A stretch of 64,000 bases of DNA from Nostocales cyanobacterium LEGE 11386 (lineage in GTDB: Bacteria; Cyanobacteriota; Cyanobacteriia; Cyanobacteriales; Nostocaceae), in the NCBI GenBank assembly GCA_015207155.1, contig JADEXK010000021.1, positions 1-64,000 of the forward strand, read 5' to 3'. Positions 26,687 through 35,183 of this stretch are shown here, in pieces; position 1 is the stretch's first letter; each line of letters starts with the position of its first letter. The position numbers and the translations under genes were made by a program. The notes under the pieces were generated by a model, which did not search any database, was not told where the DNA came from, and saw nothing but the letters and a program-made list of their open reading frames with translations.

Positions 26687-26737
26687 TGGCGTTTACAGAA
26701 TTCTGCGAAACCGATCTGAACAGTGCAGTACTAAACT

Positions 26738-26937
26738 AACGTGAATTCGACGGAACCTAACCCCAACCCCTTCCCTACAAGGGAAGGGGCAAAAATATCT
26801 CACGTGGTACGAAATAATCAGCTTTTTAAGCCTCTAACGCCACTTGCTACAACGCGGGGAACCCGCGCAACGCAGTGGCTCCTCCTTGCAGGGGAGAGGT
26901 TTGGAGAGGGGTTTTTTCCACTTGTCGAACTTACGTT
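26738..26937. mobile_element. MITE-like element, copy 1 (~200 bp)
   Basis: The ends AACGTGAATTCGAC and GTCGAACTTACGTT form terminal inverted repeats matching at 12 of 14 positions. A second copy at 43961-44154 is nearly identical over the right-hand 100 bases, including CTACAACGCGGGGAACCCGC. The left part has an internal palindrome (CCCCTTCCCTACAAGGGAAG), a form also seen near 62350. The element has no coding capacity and must rely on a transposase in trans. It fills the gap between dnaK and the Pro-rich gene. Confidence 0.82.
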
Positions 26938-26948
26938 AAATTAAGCTT

Positions 26949-27578
26949 TTAATTACCCAAAGTGGGATTTTGTGGCAAACCAGAATCTGGAACTGGTTGA
27001 GTAGAGTTGTCTGGAATTTCCGACTCTGGTGGGGTGATGCTGCCGGGTGCGGTCGGGTTGGCGGGAATTTCCGACTCTGGTATGGTAATGGTTCCGGGTG
27101 CGGTCGGGTTGGCGGGAATTTCCGACTCTGGTGGGGTGATGCTGCCGGGTGCGGTCGGGTTGTCTGGAATTTCCGACTCTGGTGTGGTGATGCTGCCGCC
27201 AGGTGTGGTCGGGTTGTCTGGAATCTCAGACTCTGGTGTGGTGATAGTTCCAGGTGTGGTCGGGTTGTCTGGAATCTCAGACTCTGGTGTGGTGATAGTT
27301 CCAGGTGTGGTCGGGTTGTCTGGAATCTCAGACTCTGGTGTGGTAATAGTGCCGGGTGTGGTCGGGTTGCCAGAGTCAGTGCTGGGTGAAATTGGTGTAC
27401 CACCTGGACAACGGGAATTGAGCGGGGATTCCTCACACAGAATTTTTAGTCCTTCTGGTGACATCTCAATTTCTTTTGCTGAACTAGTCGATGGGTCTTT
27501 TGATTCAGCAAGAGCAACATTGGTAGTTAGTGCCAATGTTAGAGCTGTACCAATCAGGGTCAAATATTTTCCCTTCAT
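26949..27578 (-). CDS. Secreted Pro/Thr-rich repeat protein
   Basis: I start at MKGKYLTLIGTALTLALTTNVALA (ATG 27578), which is a clean signal peptide ending VALA; an upstream in-frame start at 27620 would bury it. The mature part (about 185 residues) begins with a Ser/Lys-rich stretch and a Cys pair (ILCEESPLNSRC). It then has about seven imperfect 17-18-residue repeats of the form TTPESEIPDNPTTPGTI, rich in Pro, Thr and Glu. No catalytic domain is present. It is likely an extended, disordered [11 protein letters not shown] or wall-associated protein. The repeats are near-identical at DNA level, so length may vary. Confidence 0.72.
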   Translation of the reverse strand: MKGKYLTLIGTALTLALTTNVALAESKDPSTSSAKEIEMSPEGLKILCEESPLNSRCPGGTPISPSTDSGNPTTPGTITTPESEIPDNPTTPGTITTPESEIPDNPTTPGTITTPESEIPDNPTTPGGSITTPESEIPDNPTAPGSITPPESEIPANPTAPGTITIPESEIPANPTAPGSITPPESEIPDNSTQPVPDSGLPQNPTLGN

Positions 27579-27848
27579 TCTGAAATTAACCTCAACTGAA
27601 CAGTCCGTCTTTAACCGCAATCATTTTATGCACAGATATCACAAAGCTAACGGTCGTGTTACTAAAACTGTAACCAACTACTAACTAAACGGTATAGTTT
27701 CTTGGGTGACGACAAAGTTCAAAGAAGAGTATAAACTTAAACAACTTAATAGCTGAATTACTTGATATTTTTTCTACAAGAATTGTGGGAGTAAGCGCCA
27801 GAAAATTTGTATACTTTGTATTTCGCGAATTTAATTAATTTATCCTAT

Positions 27849-29213
27849 ATGTCTTGTTCTGCCACCCTCACCCAATTAATAGAAGTTCTTGCGGCACAGC
27901 CTGTAAATTTATCTGAGGCTGGTTTAACACAAGTAGGTAGTGCTATCCAAACAGACACTCGCATACTCAAACCAGGTGAAGTGTTCTTAGCTTTACGAGG
28001 GGAAAATTTTGATGGACACGAATTTGTCCCCAAAGCGATCGCCTCTGGTGCTATTGCCGCAATTGTCGATGATGCTTACGAAAATCCAGGGTTACCTGTA
28101 TTACGGGTGAGAAACACCTTAGAGGCATATCAAAAAATTGGCAGATGGTGGCGCGATCGCTGGCATATTCCCGTGATTGGGATCACGGGTTCTGTAGGTA
28201 AAACTACAACTAAGGAACTGATCGCCGCAGTTTTGGCAACCAAGGGACGAGTTCACAAGACTTTTGGGAATTTCAATAATGAAATCGGTGTTCCCAAAAC
28301 TTTGTTAGAACTGGATGCAGAACATGACTACGCCGTGATTGAAATGGGGATGCGGGGTCAGGGACAAATTGCCGAACTCACACAAATAGCACGTCCGACT
28401 ATGGGGGTAATTACTAATGTGGGAACGGCACATATCGAGTTACTGGGTTCAGAAGCGGCGATCGCTCAGGCTAAATGTGAGTTATTAGCCGAAATGCCCC
28501 AAGATAGTGTGGCTATTCTCAATCATGACAATCCCCTATTAATGGCTACGGCGCAACAAGTTTGGTCGGGGAAAGTTTTAAGTTATGGTCTTGCGGGTGG
28601 CGACATCCAAGGGTCACTGATCAATCACGAAACTATAGAAGTTGAGGGAATGCAGCTATCTTTACCTTTGCCTGGTCGTCATAATGCCACTAATTTCTTG
28701 GCGGCTTTAGCTGTGGCTCAGGTTTTGGGCATTGATTGGTCAAGCTTGCAAAGTGGTATCATGGTGAATATGCCCACAGGGCGATCGCAACGGTTCACCT
28801 TGCCCAATGATGTATTAATCTTAGATGAGACTTATAATGCTGCACCAGAAGCGATGACAGCCGCCTTGCAGTTATTGGCAGACACACCCGGAAAGCGCAA
28901 AATTGCGGTGTTGGGTGCAATGAAAGAATTGGGAGAGCAATCGCCGCAATTGCACCAAATAGTTGGCGAAACAGTGCAAAAGTTGCAATTAGACGGTTTG
29001 CTGGTTTTAGTGGATGGGCAAGATGCCGAAGCGATCGCCAAGAGTGCCGAAGGGATTCCATCGGAGTGCTTTGCTAATCATGCCGATTTGCTGGCGAGAT
29101 TAAAAACATTTGTCCAAGCAGGCGATCGCTTATTGTTCAAAGCGGCTCATTCCGTGGGACTAGATCGTGTTGTCAATCAGTTTCGCGCCGAATTTCCCAG
29201 CCAAATTGGCTAA
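27849..29213 (+). CDS. murF: UDP-N-acetylmuramoyl-tripeptide--D-alanyl-D-alanine ligase
   Basis: From ATG 27849 (MSCSATLTQLIEVL) the protein has 454 residues; a further upstream in-frame start at 27807 adds a stretch that looks untranslated. It has three Mur ligase domains. The N-terminal part holds IQTDTRILKPGEVFLALRGENFDGHEFV. The central ATPase has the P-loop GITGSVGKTTTKELI at about residue 112, NFNNEIGVPKTLL, and EMGMRGQGQIAEL. The C-terminal part has ILDETYNAAPEAMTAAL. MurF adds D-Ala-D-Ala to the murein precursor in the cytosol. The gene stands alone with a hairpin shortly after the stop (29231-29246). Confidence 0.97.
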   Translation: MSCSATLTQLIEVLAAQPVNLSEAGLTQVGSAIQTDTRILKPGEVFLALRGENFDGHEFVPKAIASGAIAAIVDDAYENPGLPVLRVRNTLEAYQKIGRWWRDRWHIPVIGITGSVGKTTTKELIAAVLATKGRVHKTFGNFNNEIGVPKTLLELDAEHDYAVIEMGMRGQGQIAELTQIARPTMGVITNVGTAHIELLGSEAAIAQAKCELLAEMPQDSVAILNHDNPLLMATAQQVWSGKVLSYGLAGGDIQGSLINHETIEVEGMQLSLPLPGRHNATNFLAALAVAQVLGIDWSSLQSGIMVNMPTGRSQRFTLPNDVLILDETYNAAPEAMTAALQLLADTPGKRKIAVLGAMKELGEQSPQLHQIVGETVQKLQLDGLLVLVDGQDAEAIAKSAEGIPSECFANHADLLARLKTFVQAGDRLLFKAAHSVGLDRVVNQFRAEFPSQIG

Positions 29214-29223
29214 ATTATGGCAA

Positions 29224-29366
29224 AAATAAAGTCCGCTAAAGCGGACACACTATAAGGGTTAATTGTTACTTGTATTGGCAACAATTATGTCAGATGGCAT
29301 CTTTATTTTTTACGATTAAATTGCAAAAATCAAGCCTATGAAATGAAATATTTAGACATAATTCCT
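29224..29366 (+). repeat. Structured repeat, copy A
   Basis: The copy begins ATAAAGTCCGC with the hairpin GTCCGCTAAAGCGGAC (29231-29246), continues with AATTGTT ... AACAATT, and closes with TTTATTTTTTACGATTAAA and TTTAGACATAATTCCT. Copy B at 29545-29695 has the same order of elements with different stem sequences. The hairpin lies 17 bases past the murF stop, so it may also be a 3' structure for murF. Confidence 0.75.
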
Positions 29367-29413
29367 TATGTCATATAGGAATCCGTTTTGATTCCTGAAC
29401 ATACTTGTGTAGG

Positions 29414-29442
29414 CGGGGAACAGGGAACAGGGAACGGGGAAC
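29414..29442. repeat. Short tandem heptamer repeat (GGGAACA)
   Basis: About four units of GGGAACA occur in a row (GGGGAACAGGGAACAGGGAA, then CGGGGAACA). This is the STRR type of repeat common in heterocystous cyanobacteria. Confidence 0.85.
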
Positions 29443-29544
29443 ACAGAAGAAGGAATAAAAGTGTAGGGAGTTTTTTCATTAATCAAATATGAGTCCTATA
29501 TTTGGATTGCTTTCCATACGGTGAACTATAAAATTTGACTACAA

Positions 29545-29695
29545 ATAAATAAAGTCCGCAGGGGCGGACTTGTAAAATTGGATAAGGTTAGGTTCTTAAC
29601 AAGATGGACTACAACTTGTTAGAGGTTATCTTTATTTTTTATGACTAACCTTAAAAAATCAAGTCTTTAGGAGAGAATTTTTAGACATAATTCCT
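29545..29695 (+). repeat. Structured repeat, copy B
   Basis: This copy has GTCCGCAGGGGCGGAC, the outer arms AAGGTTAG/CTAACCTT (perfect 8-bp pairing), and the inner arms AACAAG/CTTGTT. The last 60 bases parallel copy A (ATCTTTATTTTTTA ... AAAATCAAG ... TTTAGACATAATTCCT). The stems differ in sequence from copy A but remain paired. Confidence 0.72.
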
Positions 29696-29825
29696 GTATT
29701 TATGTCTTCTTCTTTTGAATTGAATCTAAGTGAAAATATCATTTTTTTCGGTTTGTAAGTTTAATTTAGTGTCGCTGAATCGGAAGACATCTCCAGAAAT
29801 TAAAGATGTGTCTTCCAGAACCTTT

Positions 29826-29853
29826 GTAGAGATGTTCCATGGAACGTCTCTAC
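29826..29853. repeat. GTAGAGAC-type palindrome
   Basis: GTAGAGATGTTCCA and TGGAACGTCTCTAC form a 28-bp palindrome with a single mismatched pair. It is the same repeat class as 9247-9275. It lies in a gene-free region and may be only a dispersed repeat. Confidence 0.75.
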
Positions 29854-30608
29854 ATTTGAACCACAAAGGCACTAAGATTGGACAAAATTTTAGGTAATTT
29901 TTACCCACCTTGAAAGGGCTAGGTATGACGGTCTACCACTTCTTCTAAGATACATAGCACAAAAGCGTTAAATCACATCAGTGCCAAAATTGGGCAGCTA
30001 ATCCCTAATTTCTCTGAACCTTCACTGCGGATCATGATAATTGTGGTTTTCTACACTAGACATTTTGCTACCTATCTAGTAACCTGATTCTGGATAGTAT
30101 CACGCAAATAAAAAATTAAAGTATAAAAACAAACTAATTATTACGTATAAATCCCAACTATCAAATTTTCATTCTCTAACAACTTCCACAGACATTTGCT
30201 CCATTTTTGCTCAACAGTTCTGCTTGGTAGTGCAGTAAAGAATACATCCAAGATGTTTAAGTATGGTTAACAATTGAGACTGCAAGCCTACACAAGATGG
30301 CGATGCGATCGCGGTAAGTCTAAAGCACAATTGACTCAACTATATAGAAAGTAAACTCTCTGCTTGCCAGTGTAATAACTTATAGATAAAGCTCAGGAAT
30401 GACTGTGGCATGTGATGAAATTATGTATTTAACTAAATGTTAAGAATTGATTAATACATCCTTAATAGGCTGAAGCAAGATGAACATATATTATATTTTG
30501 GCGACATAAATTTCTTTCTTAAGAATGAATCTTAGCTCATGTTAAATGGTAAAACTTTTAAGGATGAATCAGACTGATATTTGTTATAGATAATAGGGAA
30601 ATTGGCAA

Positions 30609-31223
30609 ATGTCTAGAAATTCCAGTGCAAGAAGACTCGGCAAAAGTTTAACTGCTAGTGCGGCGAGAACATCTGACATATTGAGACAGACTTTAGCATC
30701 ATGGCGTCTTGGCGTGGTTGAATCGCTACCCTTTTTGATTGCTTGTGCTGTATTTTTAAGCGTTATTAGTTTAAAAAGTCCCATACTGCTTTTTTGTTTG
30801 CTGGTTGGTAGTTTAACCGCAATCCTCATCCAGCAAATTGGTCAGCAGGTGCATTTGTCGAAGCGATGGTTTATACTATTACAAATCTTGGTAGTATCTG
30901 TCGTCTTCTGTTTATTTTGGCTAGACTACTTTGCCTCCCCTGCACATGCACAATTTTTTGGGAAAGCTGAAGATTTTTTTAGAAATACTTTGACACAAGG
31001 TACATCAAGCAACAGCAATACCCAAACAGCAGTCAGTTTAATATTCAACGTTCTGCGGGCGATTTACCTACTCTATATAGCTGTTTCTCTAATTGGTGTG
31101 ATTAATGCAGTACGAAAAGATGAAGATTGGCAAAGTATCGCTAGAGTTCCCTTGTTAGTGGTTGTCGCTGTCACCGTTGCTGATGTCCTTACAGGCTTCG
31201 TGATTGGTGATGGTAGTAACTAA
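30609..31223 (+). CDS. VirB2/TrbC-like pilin candidate
   Basis: A 204-residue protein with a basic N-terminus, hydrophobic segments near residues 38-55, 58-75 and 87-105, and a signal-peptidase-like site ASPAHA|QFF at about residue 114. After cleavage the mature part is about 90 residues with two hydrophobic helices (about 141-163 and 180-200). That is the layout of VirB2/TrbC pilins, whose subunits build the conjugative pilus, but with an unusually long three-helix leader. It is the first gene of the secretion cluster. The family call is from topology and position, not clear sequence identity. Confidence 0.6.
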   Translation: MSRNSSARRLGKSLTASAARTSDILRQTLASWRLGVVESLPFLIACAVFLSVISLKSPILLFCLLVGSLTAILIQQIGQQVHLSKRWFILLQILVVSVVFCLFWLDYFASPAHAQFFGKAEDFFRNTLTQGTSSNSNTQTAVSLIFNVLRAIYLLYIAVSLIGVINAVRKDEDWQSIARVPLLVVVAVTVADVLTGFVIGDGSN

Positions 31224-31267
31224 ATTCATCTCTACTATTAAGATGAAACAAAGTTAAGAAACTGCTT

Positions 31268-31645
31268 ATGTCTCAAGAACGAGAACCAGAATTTCGCCCA
31301 GTCAATCAAATCCTCGGATCACAACCATCATTAGGGCCAATTCCTGCTGATCAGATATTTCCTTGGCTTGTGATTGTTTTAGCCTCCTACTTTATAATCA
31401 ATGGAATTTTTGGTGGAATTTTTCCAGACGATTTTCAAAGATGGCTGTGGACAGTATTAATCGCCGGTTGGGGAATAGCAACTTGGTGGATATTAACTGG
31501 TGGTAGAAGTTGGCGTTTTTTGAGCAAATTTGTGGGAGTTCCCACGTGGACAAGAGGCTTTGCTCGTTATCAAAGCGTGCTAGAAGTTAACCATGAAGCA
31601 AAAAATCGGAAAACAAAGCATCGGTCTCGCAGGTCAAGAAAGTAG
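31268..31645 (+). CDS. VirB3-like small membrane protein
   Basis: This 125-residue protein has an acidic N-terminus, two adjacent transmembrane segments (about residues 32-51 and 57-75), and a long basic tail (NHEAKNRKTKHRSRRSRK). VirB3-type proteins have the same hairpin topology and sit next to the VirB4 ATPase gene. The next gene starts inside this one (53-base overlap), which supports close coupling. Sequence similarity alone would not prove it. Confidence 0.6.
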   Translation: MSQEREPEFRPVNQILGSQPSLGPIPADQIFPWLVIVLASYFIINGIFGGIFPDDFQRWLWTVLIAGWGIATWWILTGGRSWRFLSKFVGVPTWTRGFARYQSVLEVNHEAKNRKTKHRSRRSRK

Positions 31646-34340
31646 ATTAACACCATTTGAAGATGCTTTACATTTGGCAACAATGCTGCGCGTTTCTCTA
31701 GATGGACGCGATATTGGTGCATATATTCTGAACAAGGGAACCCAAAAAGATCGGTTTTGCTTTGTTTTTGGTTTTGAATGTCGAGGTATCCATACTACCT
31801 TGAGGTCTGAACAAATAGATACGATATTTAATAATATTGAATCAGGCTTAAAAGATATTCCTGATGGTGAAAAAATGACCTTACATATGGGGTCTTTTAG
31901 TTCAGATAAACAACGCCAAAAAGAACTTGCAGACTTAGTAAGACAGACACCATCACGGGATATAAAATATTTATTAACAGCAGAACGAGCCAGAATTCAA
32001 GAACTGACTCATGCTGGTCTTCGCAAGCCGAAATTCCTCAGGATTTATGTCACTTACACTATTGAACCAAATACTACCCATGCAGATGATTGGATTGAGA
32101 AACTTTTAGGCAAAGCTGAAGTATGGTGGTTGCAATTCAAAGGTGAATTGGCAGATGTGCAGAACCAACGCATCGAAACTCTGATAATTAAAGCCTACCA
32201 ACAAGGTTTTTCTCGCTGGGAACAGCTTTTATCTAACAAAATGGGTTTAGATGTCAAACCTTTAACTGCTGAGGAATTATGGGAACATGCTTGGAAGCAA
32301 TTTAACGACACACAACCTATAGAAATTCCCCAACTACTTCATTTAGATGAAAATGGACTGCACGAACAAGTTAATTCAGATTTAGCTAGTACCAAATTAC
32401 TCATAGAAAATATCCACAGTACCACTTTGCTGATGGAATCTGGCGTACCCTGTGCTGATCGCCGTTGGGTTAATGTGAAAAATCGCTACATTGGGGCACT
32501 AACATTTCTGGAAAAACCCGGAGGTTGGCAAAATAAATTTGCTCAAATGCGTTATTTGTGGGAACTACTAGCTAGAGAAACAGTAGTAGATACAGAAATT
32601 TTTTGTGAGTTAACGGCTGCCAATCCCGCATTAGTAAAAACTACTTTGCAACGAGTGCTGAAACAGTCAAATATGACAGCACTCATGGCTCAAGAAAAAA
32701 GTAAAACTATTGATGTCAGTGCTCAATTAAAGTTAAAAAAATCAGTAGCAGCGCAAGAACAATTATATGAAGGGGCAGTGCCGATATATACCAGCATAGT
32801 TATTTTTGTGCATCGTCCCACTGTAGAAAAACTAGATGAAGCCACAAGATACATTGAAAACTGTTTTCAACGTCCAGCACAGGTAATTAGGGAAGTAGAG
32901 TATACCTGGAAAATTTGGTTACAATCTCTACCAATTGTTTGGGAAGGTTTGTTAGTAAAACCCTTTAATCGCCGCCAGTTATATTTAACTAGTGAAGTTC
33001 CTGGATTAATGCCTTTAGTGTTAACTAAAGCCGGAGATCGCCACGGCTTTGAGTTAATTGCTGAAGAAGGAGGAACACCGATACATCTAGATTTATTTAA
33101 CCAACACAAGAATTTAGCGCTGTTTGCGACAACGCGTGCTGGTAAATCGGTGTTGGTGTCAGGAATTTTAACTCAAGCTTTAGCTCATGGCATTCCCGTA
33201 GTCGCCTTAGACTTTCCCAAACCCGATGGCTCATCCACCTTTACCGACTATACAGAGTTCATGGGGAAGAATGGAGCGTATTTTGATATTTCCAAACAAT
33301 CCAATAATTTATTTGAACAACCAGATTTGCGATCGCTTACTCCAGAAGAACAGCGCGATCGCCTGCTCGATTATACTGGCTTTTTAGAATCAGCATTAAT
33401 GACAATGGTTTTAGGGTCATCCACTGAAAGTCAGCTGCTGGCTCAAACCGTGCGTTCCCTGATCAACTTAGCTTTAGGCGCTTTCTTTGCTGATGCAGGT
33501 ATTCAGGAGCGATATAAACAAGCTATAGCCGGCGGATTTGGCAGTGAAGCTTGGCAGAAAACCCCTACCTTAAGAGACTTTCTCTACTTCTGCTCACCAG
33601 AACATCTGCAATTAGAATCTGTTAGTGGCAGAGTTGATGATGCACTTAGTCAAATTCAACTGCGCTTGCGGTTTTGGCTATCTAGTCGTGTGGGACAGTC
33701 CATTTCTGCACCCTCTAGCTTTCCCACCGATGCTCAACTTTTGGTTTTTGCGCTGCGAAACCTTTCAGATAACGAAGATGCAGCCGTCTTATCTTTAAGT
33801 GCTTATTCCGCCGCTTTGCGACGTGCATTAAGTAGTCCAGCTTCTATCTTTTTCATCGACGAAGCACCAATTTTATTTGAATTTGACCAAATATCCGATT
33901 TAGTCGGCAGAGTTTGTGCCAACGGTGCCAAAGCGGGAATTAGAGTCATCTTATCAGCACAAGACCCTGACACTATCGCCAAATCCAAAGCCGCATCGAA
34001 AATTTTGCAAAATTTATCCACAAGATTAATCGGTCGGATTCAGCCAGTAGCAGTAGATAGTTTTGTCAACATCTTAAAATATCCCGGCGATATTATTTCT
34101 CGTAATGCCACAGAAAGCTTTTTTCCTCGCAAAGAAGGTGTTTATAGCCAATGGTTACTAGATGATAACGGTATTTATACCTTCTGCCGCTACTATCCAG
34201 GTTTCGCACAATTAGCAGTAGTGGCTAACAATCCCCATGAACAAACTGCACGCCAACAAGTAATGCTGCATTACAGCGATAAATATGAAGCAATTTCTGT
34301 ATTTGCGCGGCAGTTAATCGCTTCGCTGCGTGGTAGTTAA
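31593..34340 (+). CDS. VirB4/TraC-type conjugation ATPase
   Basis: The 915-residue protein has an N-terminal TraC/VirB4-like domain and a C-terminal AAA ATPase. Walker A is LFATTRAGKSVLVSGI (about residues 508-520), followed by VVALDFPKPDGSSTF. Walker B is SIFFIDEAPILFEF at about residue 750, and later GIRVILSAQDPDTIA (sensor) and LSTRLIGRI. Such ATPases power pilus assembly or substrate transfer in type IV systems. The start at 31593 overlaps the VirB3-like gene by 53 bases; ATG 31683 is a possible alternative. This is the most reliable gene for naming the cluster. Confidence 0.85.
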   Translation: MKQKIGKQSIGLAGQESRLTPFEDALHLATMLRVSLDGRDIGAYILNKGTQKDRFCFVFGFECRGIHTTLRSEQIDTIFNNIESGLKDIPDGEKMTLHMGSFSSDKQRQKELADLVRQTPSRDIKYLLTAERARIQELTHAGLRKPKFLRIYVTYTIEPNTTHADDWIEKLLGKAEVWWLQFKGELADVQNQRIETLIIKAYQQGFSRWEQLLSNKMGLDVKPLTAEELWEHAWKQFNDTQPIEIPQLLHLDENGLHEQVNSDLASTKLLIENIHSTTLLMESGVPCADRRWVNVKNRYIGALTFLEKPGGWQNKFAQMRYLWELLARETVVDTEIFCELTAANPALVKTTLQRVLKQSNMTALMAQEKSKTIDVSAQLKLKKSVAAQEQLYEGAVPIYTSIVIFVHRPTVEKLDEATRYIENCFQRPAQVIREVEYTWKIWLQSLPIVWEGLLVKPFNRRQLYLTSEVPGLMPLVLTKAGDRHGFELIAEEGGTPIHLDLFNQHKNLALFATTRAGKSVLVSGILTQALAHGIPVVALDFPKPDGSSTFTDYTEFMGKNGAYFDISKQSNNLFEQPDLRSLTPEEQRDRLLDYTGFLESALMTMVLGSSTESQLLAQTVRSLINLALGAFFADAGIQERYKQAIAGGFGSEAWQKTPTLRDFLYFCSPEHLQLESVSGRVDDALSQIQLRLRFWLSSRVGQSISAPSSFPTDAQLLVFALRNLSDNEDAAVLSLSAYSAALRRALSSPASIFFIDEAPILFEFDQISDLVGRVCANGAKAGIRVILSAQDPDTIAKSKAASKILQNLSTRLIGRIQPVAVDSFVNILKYPGDIISRNATESFFPRKEGVYSQWLLDDNGIYTFCRYYPGFAQLAVVANNPHEQTARQQVMLHYSDKYEAISVFARQLIASLRGS

Positions 34341-34385
34341 TCGAGTAATTTCAAATTTCGTCCACGTTCTTTCAGATTTACACAT

Positions 34386-35153
34386 ATGCAGAAAACTACT
34401 TGTTTCACATTGGCTTTTTCCTTCTTATTAGTCCTACCAGCAATGGCACAATTAGGCAAAGTTTGGACTGATTTTCAATCTTATTCTGTAGATATACAAA
34501 ATTATCTCAGAAATAATTTGAGCGACACCTTAAGACCTCTGGAAATTAGAAGTCAAAATGCTCTCAATAATGCCACAGGAGAATCGAATATACCCAACCC
34601 AATTGAGGCTGTCAAAAGTTTCCGCCAAGATATCTTGTTTAACCCAGTAACAGATAAGTTTGAAAATAACCCAGTTATCCAAGCTAATTCTGTTAGTAAC
34701 GAAATTGGTCGGCTAATTACCCGTAGTTCCATAGAAAGTGTTATGGGTAGAGATGGACAAATTCGCTTAAAATCACAGTTGCAAAATACTCAGACTATCA
34801 TTGATAACATTGAAGAACTTTCTCAAGAATCCGATAATATTTTTCAGAGATTAGCTAGTGCTGCTACAAACCTAGGCCAATCAAATCCATTAGCTGCATT
34901 AGAAGGCGAGAAAGGCAACTTACAGTTACAAACTATTAAAATCCAACAAGAACAAACAAAAATCATCAGTGAAGCGCTTTCTCAATCAATCAAAACACAT
35001 CAATCTTTGCAATACTCTAACTTAAATTTAGCGAACATTTCCCAACAAATGGAAGCAATGAATCGCACTCGTCGAGTAGATGCATCAACAGAGGCAGCCA
35101 GACTCATTCGCACTACTTCTCAAACAGATTTATTTGGGAGAGAAGAGAATTAA
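34386..35153 (+). CDS. VirB5-like exported protein
   Basis: A 255-residue protein with a clear signal peptide (MQKTTCFTLAFSFLLVLPAMA, cleavage before QLGK) and a mature part that is mostly helical and coiled-coil-like (LQLQTIKIQQEQTKIISEALSQ). VirB5/TraC minor pilins share this exported helical form and the gene position between virB4 and virB6. No conserved motif is decisive. It follows the ATPase gene by 45 bases. Confidence 0.55.
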   Translation: MQKTTCFTLAFSFLLVLPAMAQLGKVWTDFQSYSVDIQNYLRNNLSDTLRPLEIRSQNALNNATGESNIPNPIEAVKSFRQDILFNPVTDKFENNPVIQANSVSNEIGRLITRSSIESVMGRDGQIRLKSQLQNTQTIIDNIEELSQESDNIFQRLASAATNLGQSNPLAALEGEKGNLQLQTIKIQQEQTKIISEALSQSIKTHQSLQYSNLNLANISQQMEAMNRTRRVDASTEAARLIRTTSQTDLFGREEN

Positions 35154-35183
35154 TATTTATTATCAGCAAAACTGTGAACCAAA

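Larger units (their letters stand above)
29214..30608. other. 1.4-kb intergenic region between murF and the secretion genes
   Basis: No convincing gene is present. It contains the structured repeat pair (29224-29366 and 29545-29695), a heptamer array (29414-29442), and a 28-bp palindrome (29826-29853). A HIP1-containing stretch lies at about 30300. The last 600 bases are AT-rich and presumably hold the promoter of the secretion operon. A long spacer like this on the coding strand leaves room for a small RNA. Confidence 0.6.

Noticed and set aside
26970..27684. Long plus-strand ORFs over the Pro-rich gene
   Set aside because: They arise because the repeat is open in several frames. The minus-strand frame has a proper signal peptide and amino-acid bias.
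29726..29908. 60-residue ORF over the GTAGAGAC palindrome
   Set aside because: It overlaps a dispersed palindrome and shows no family resemblance.
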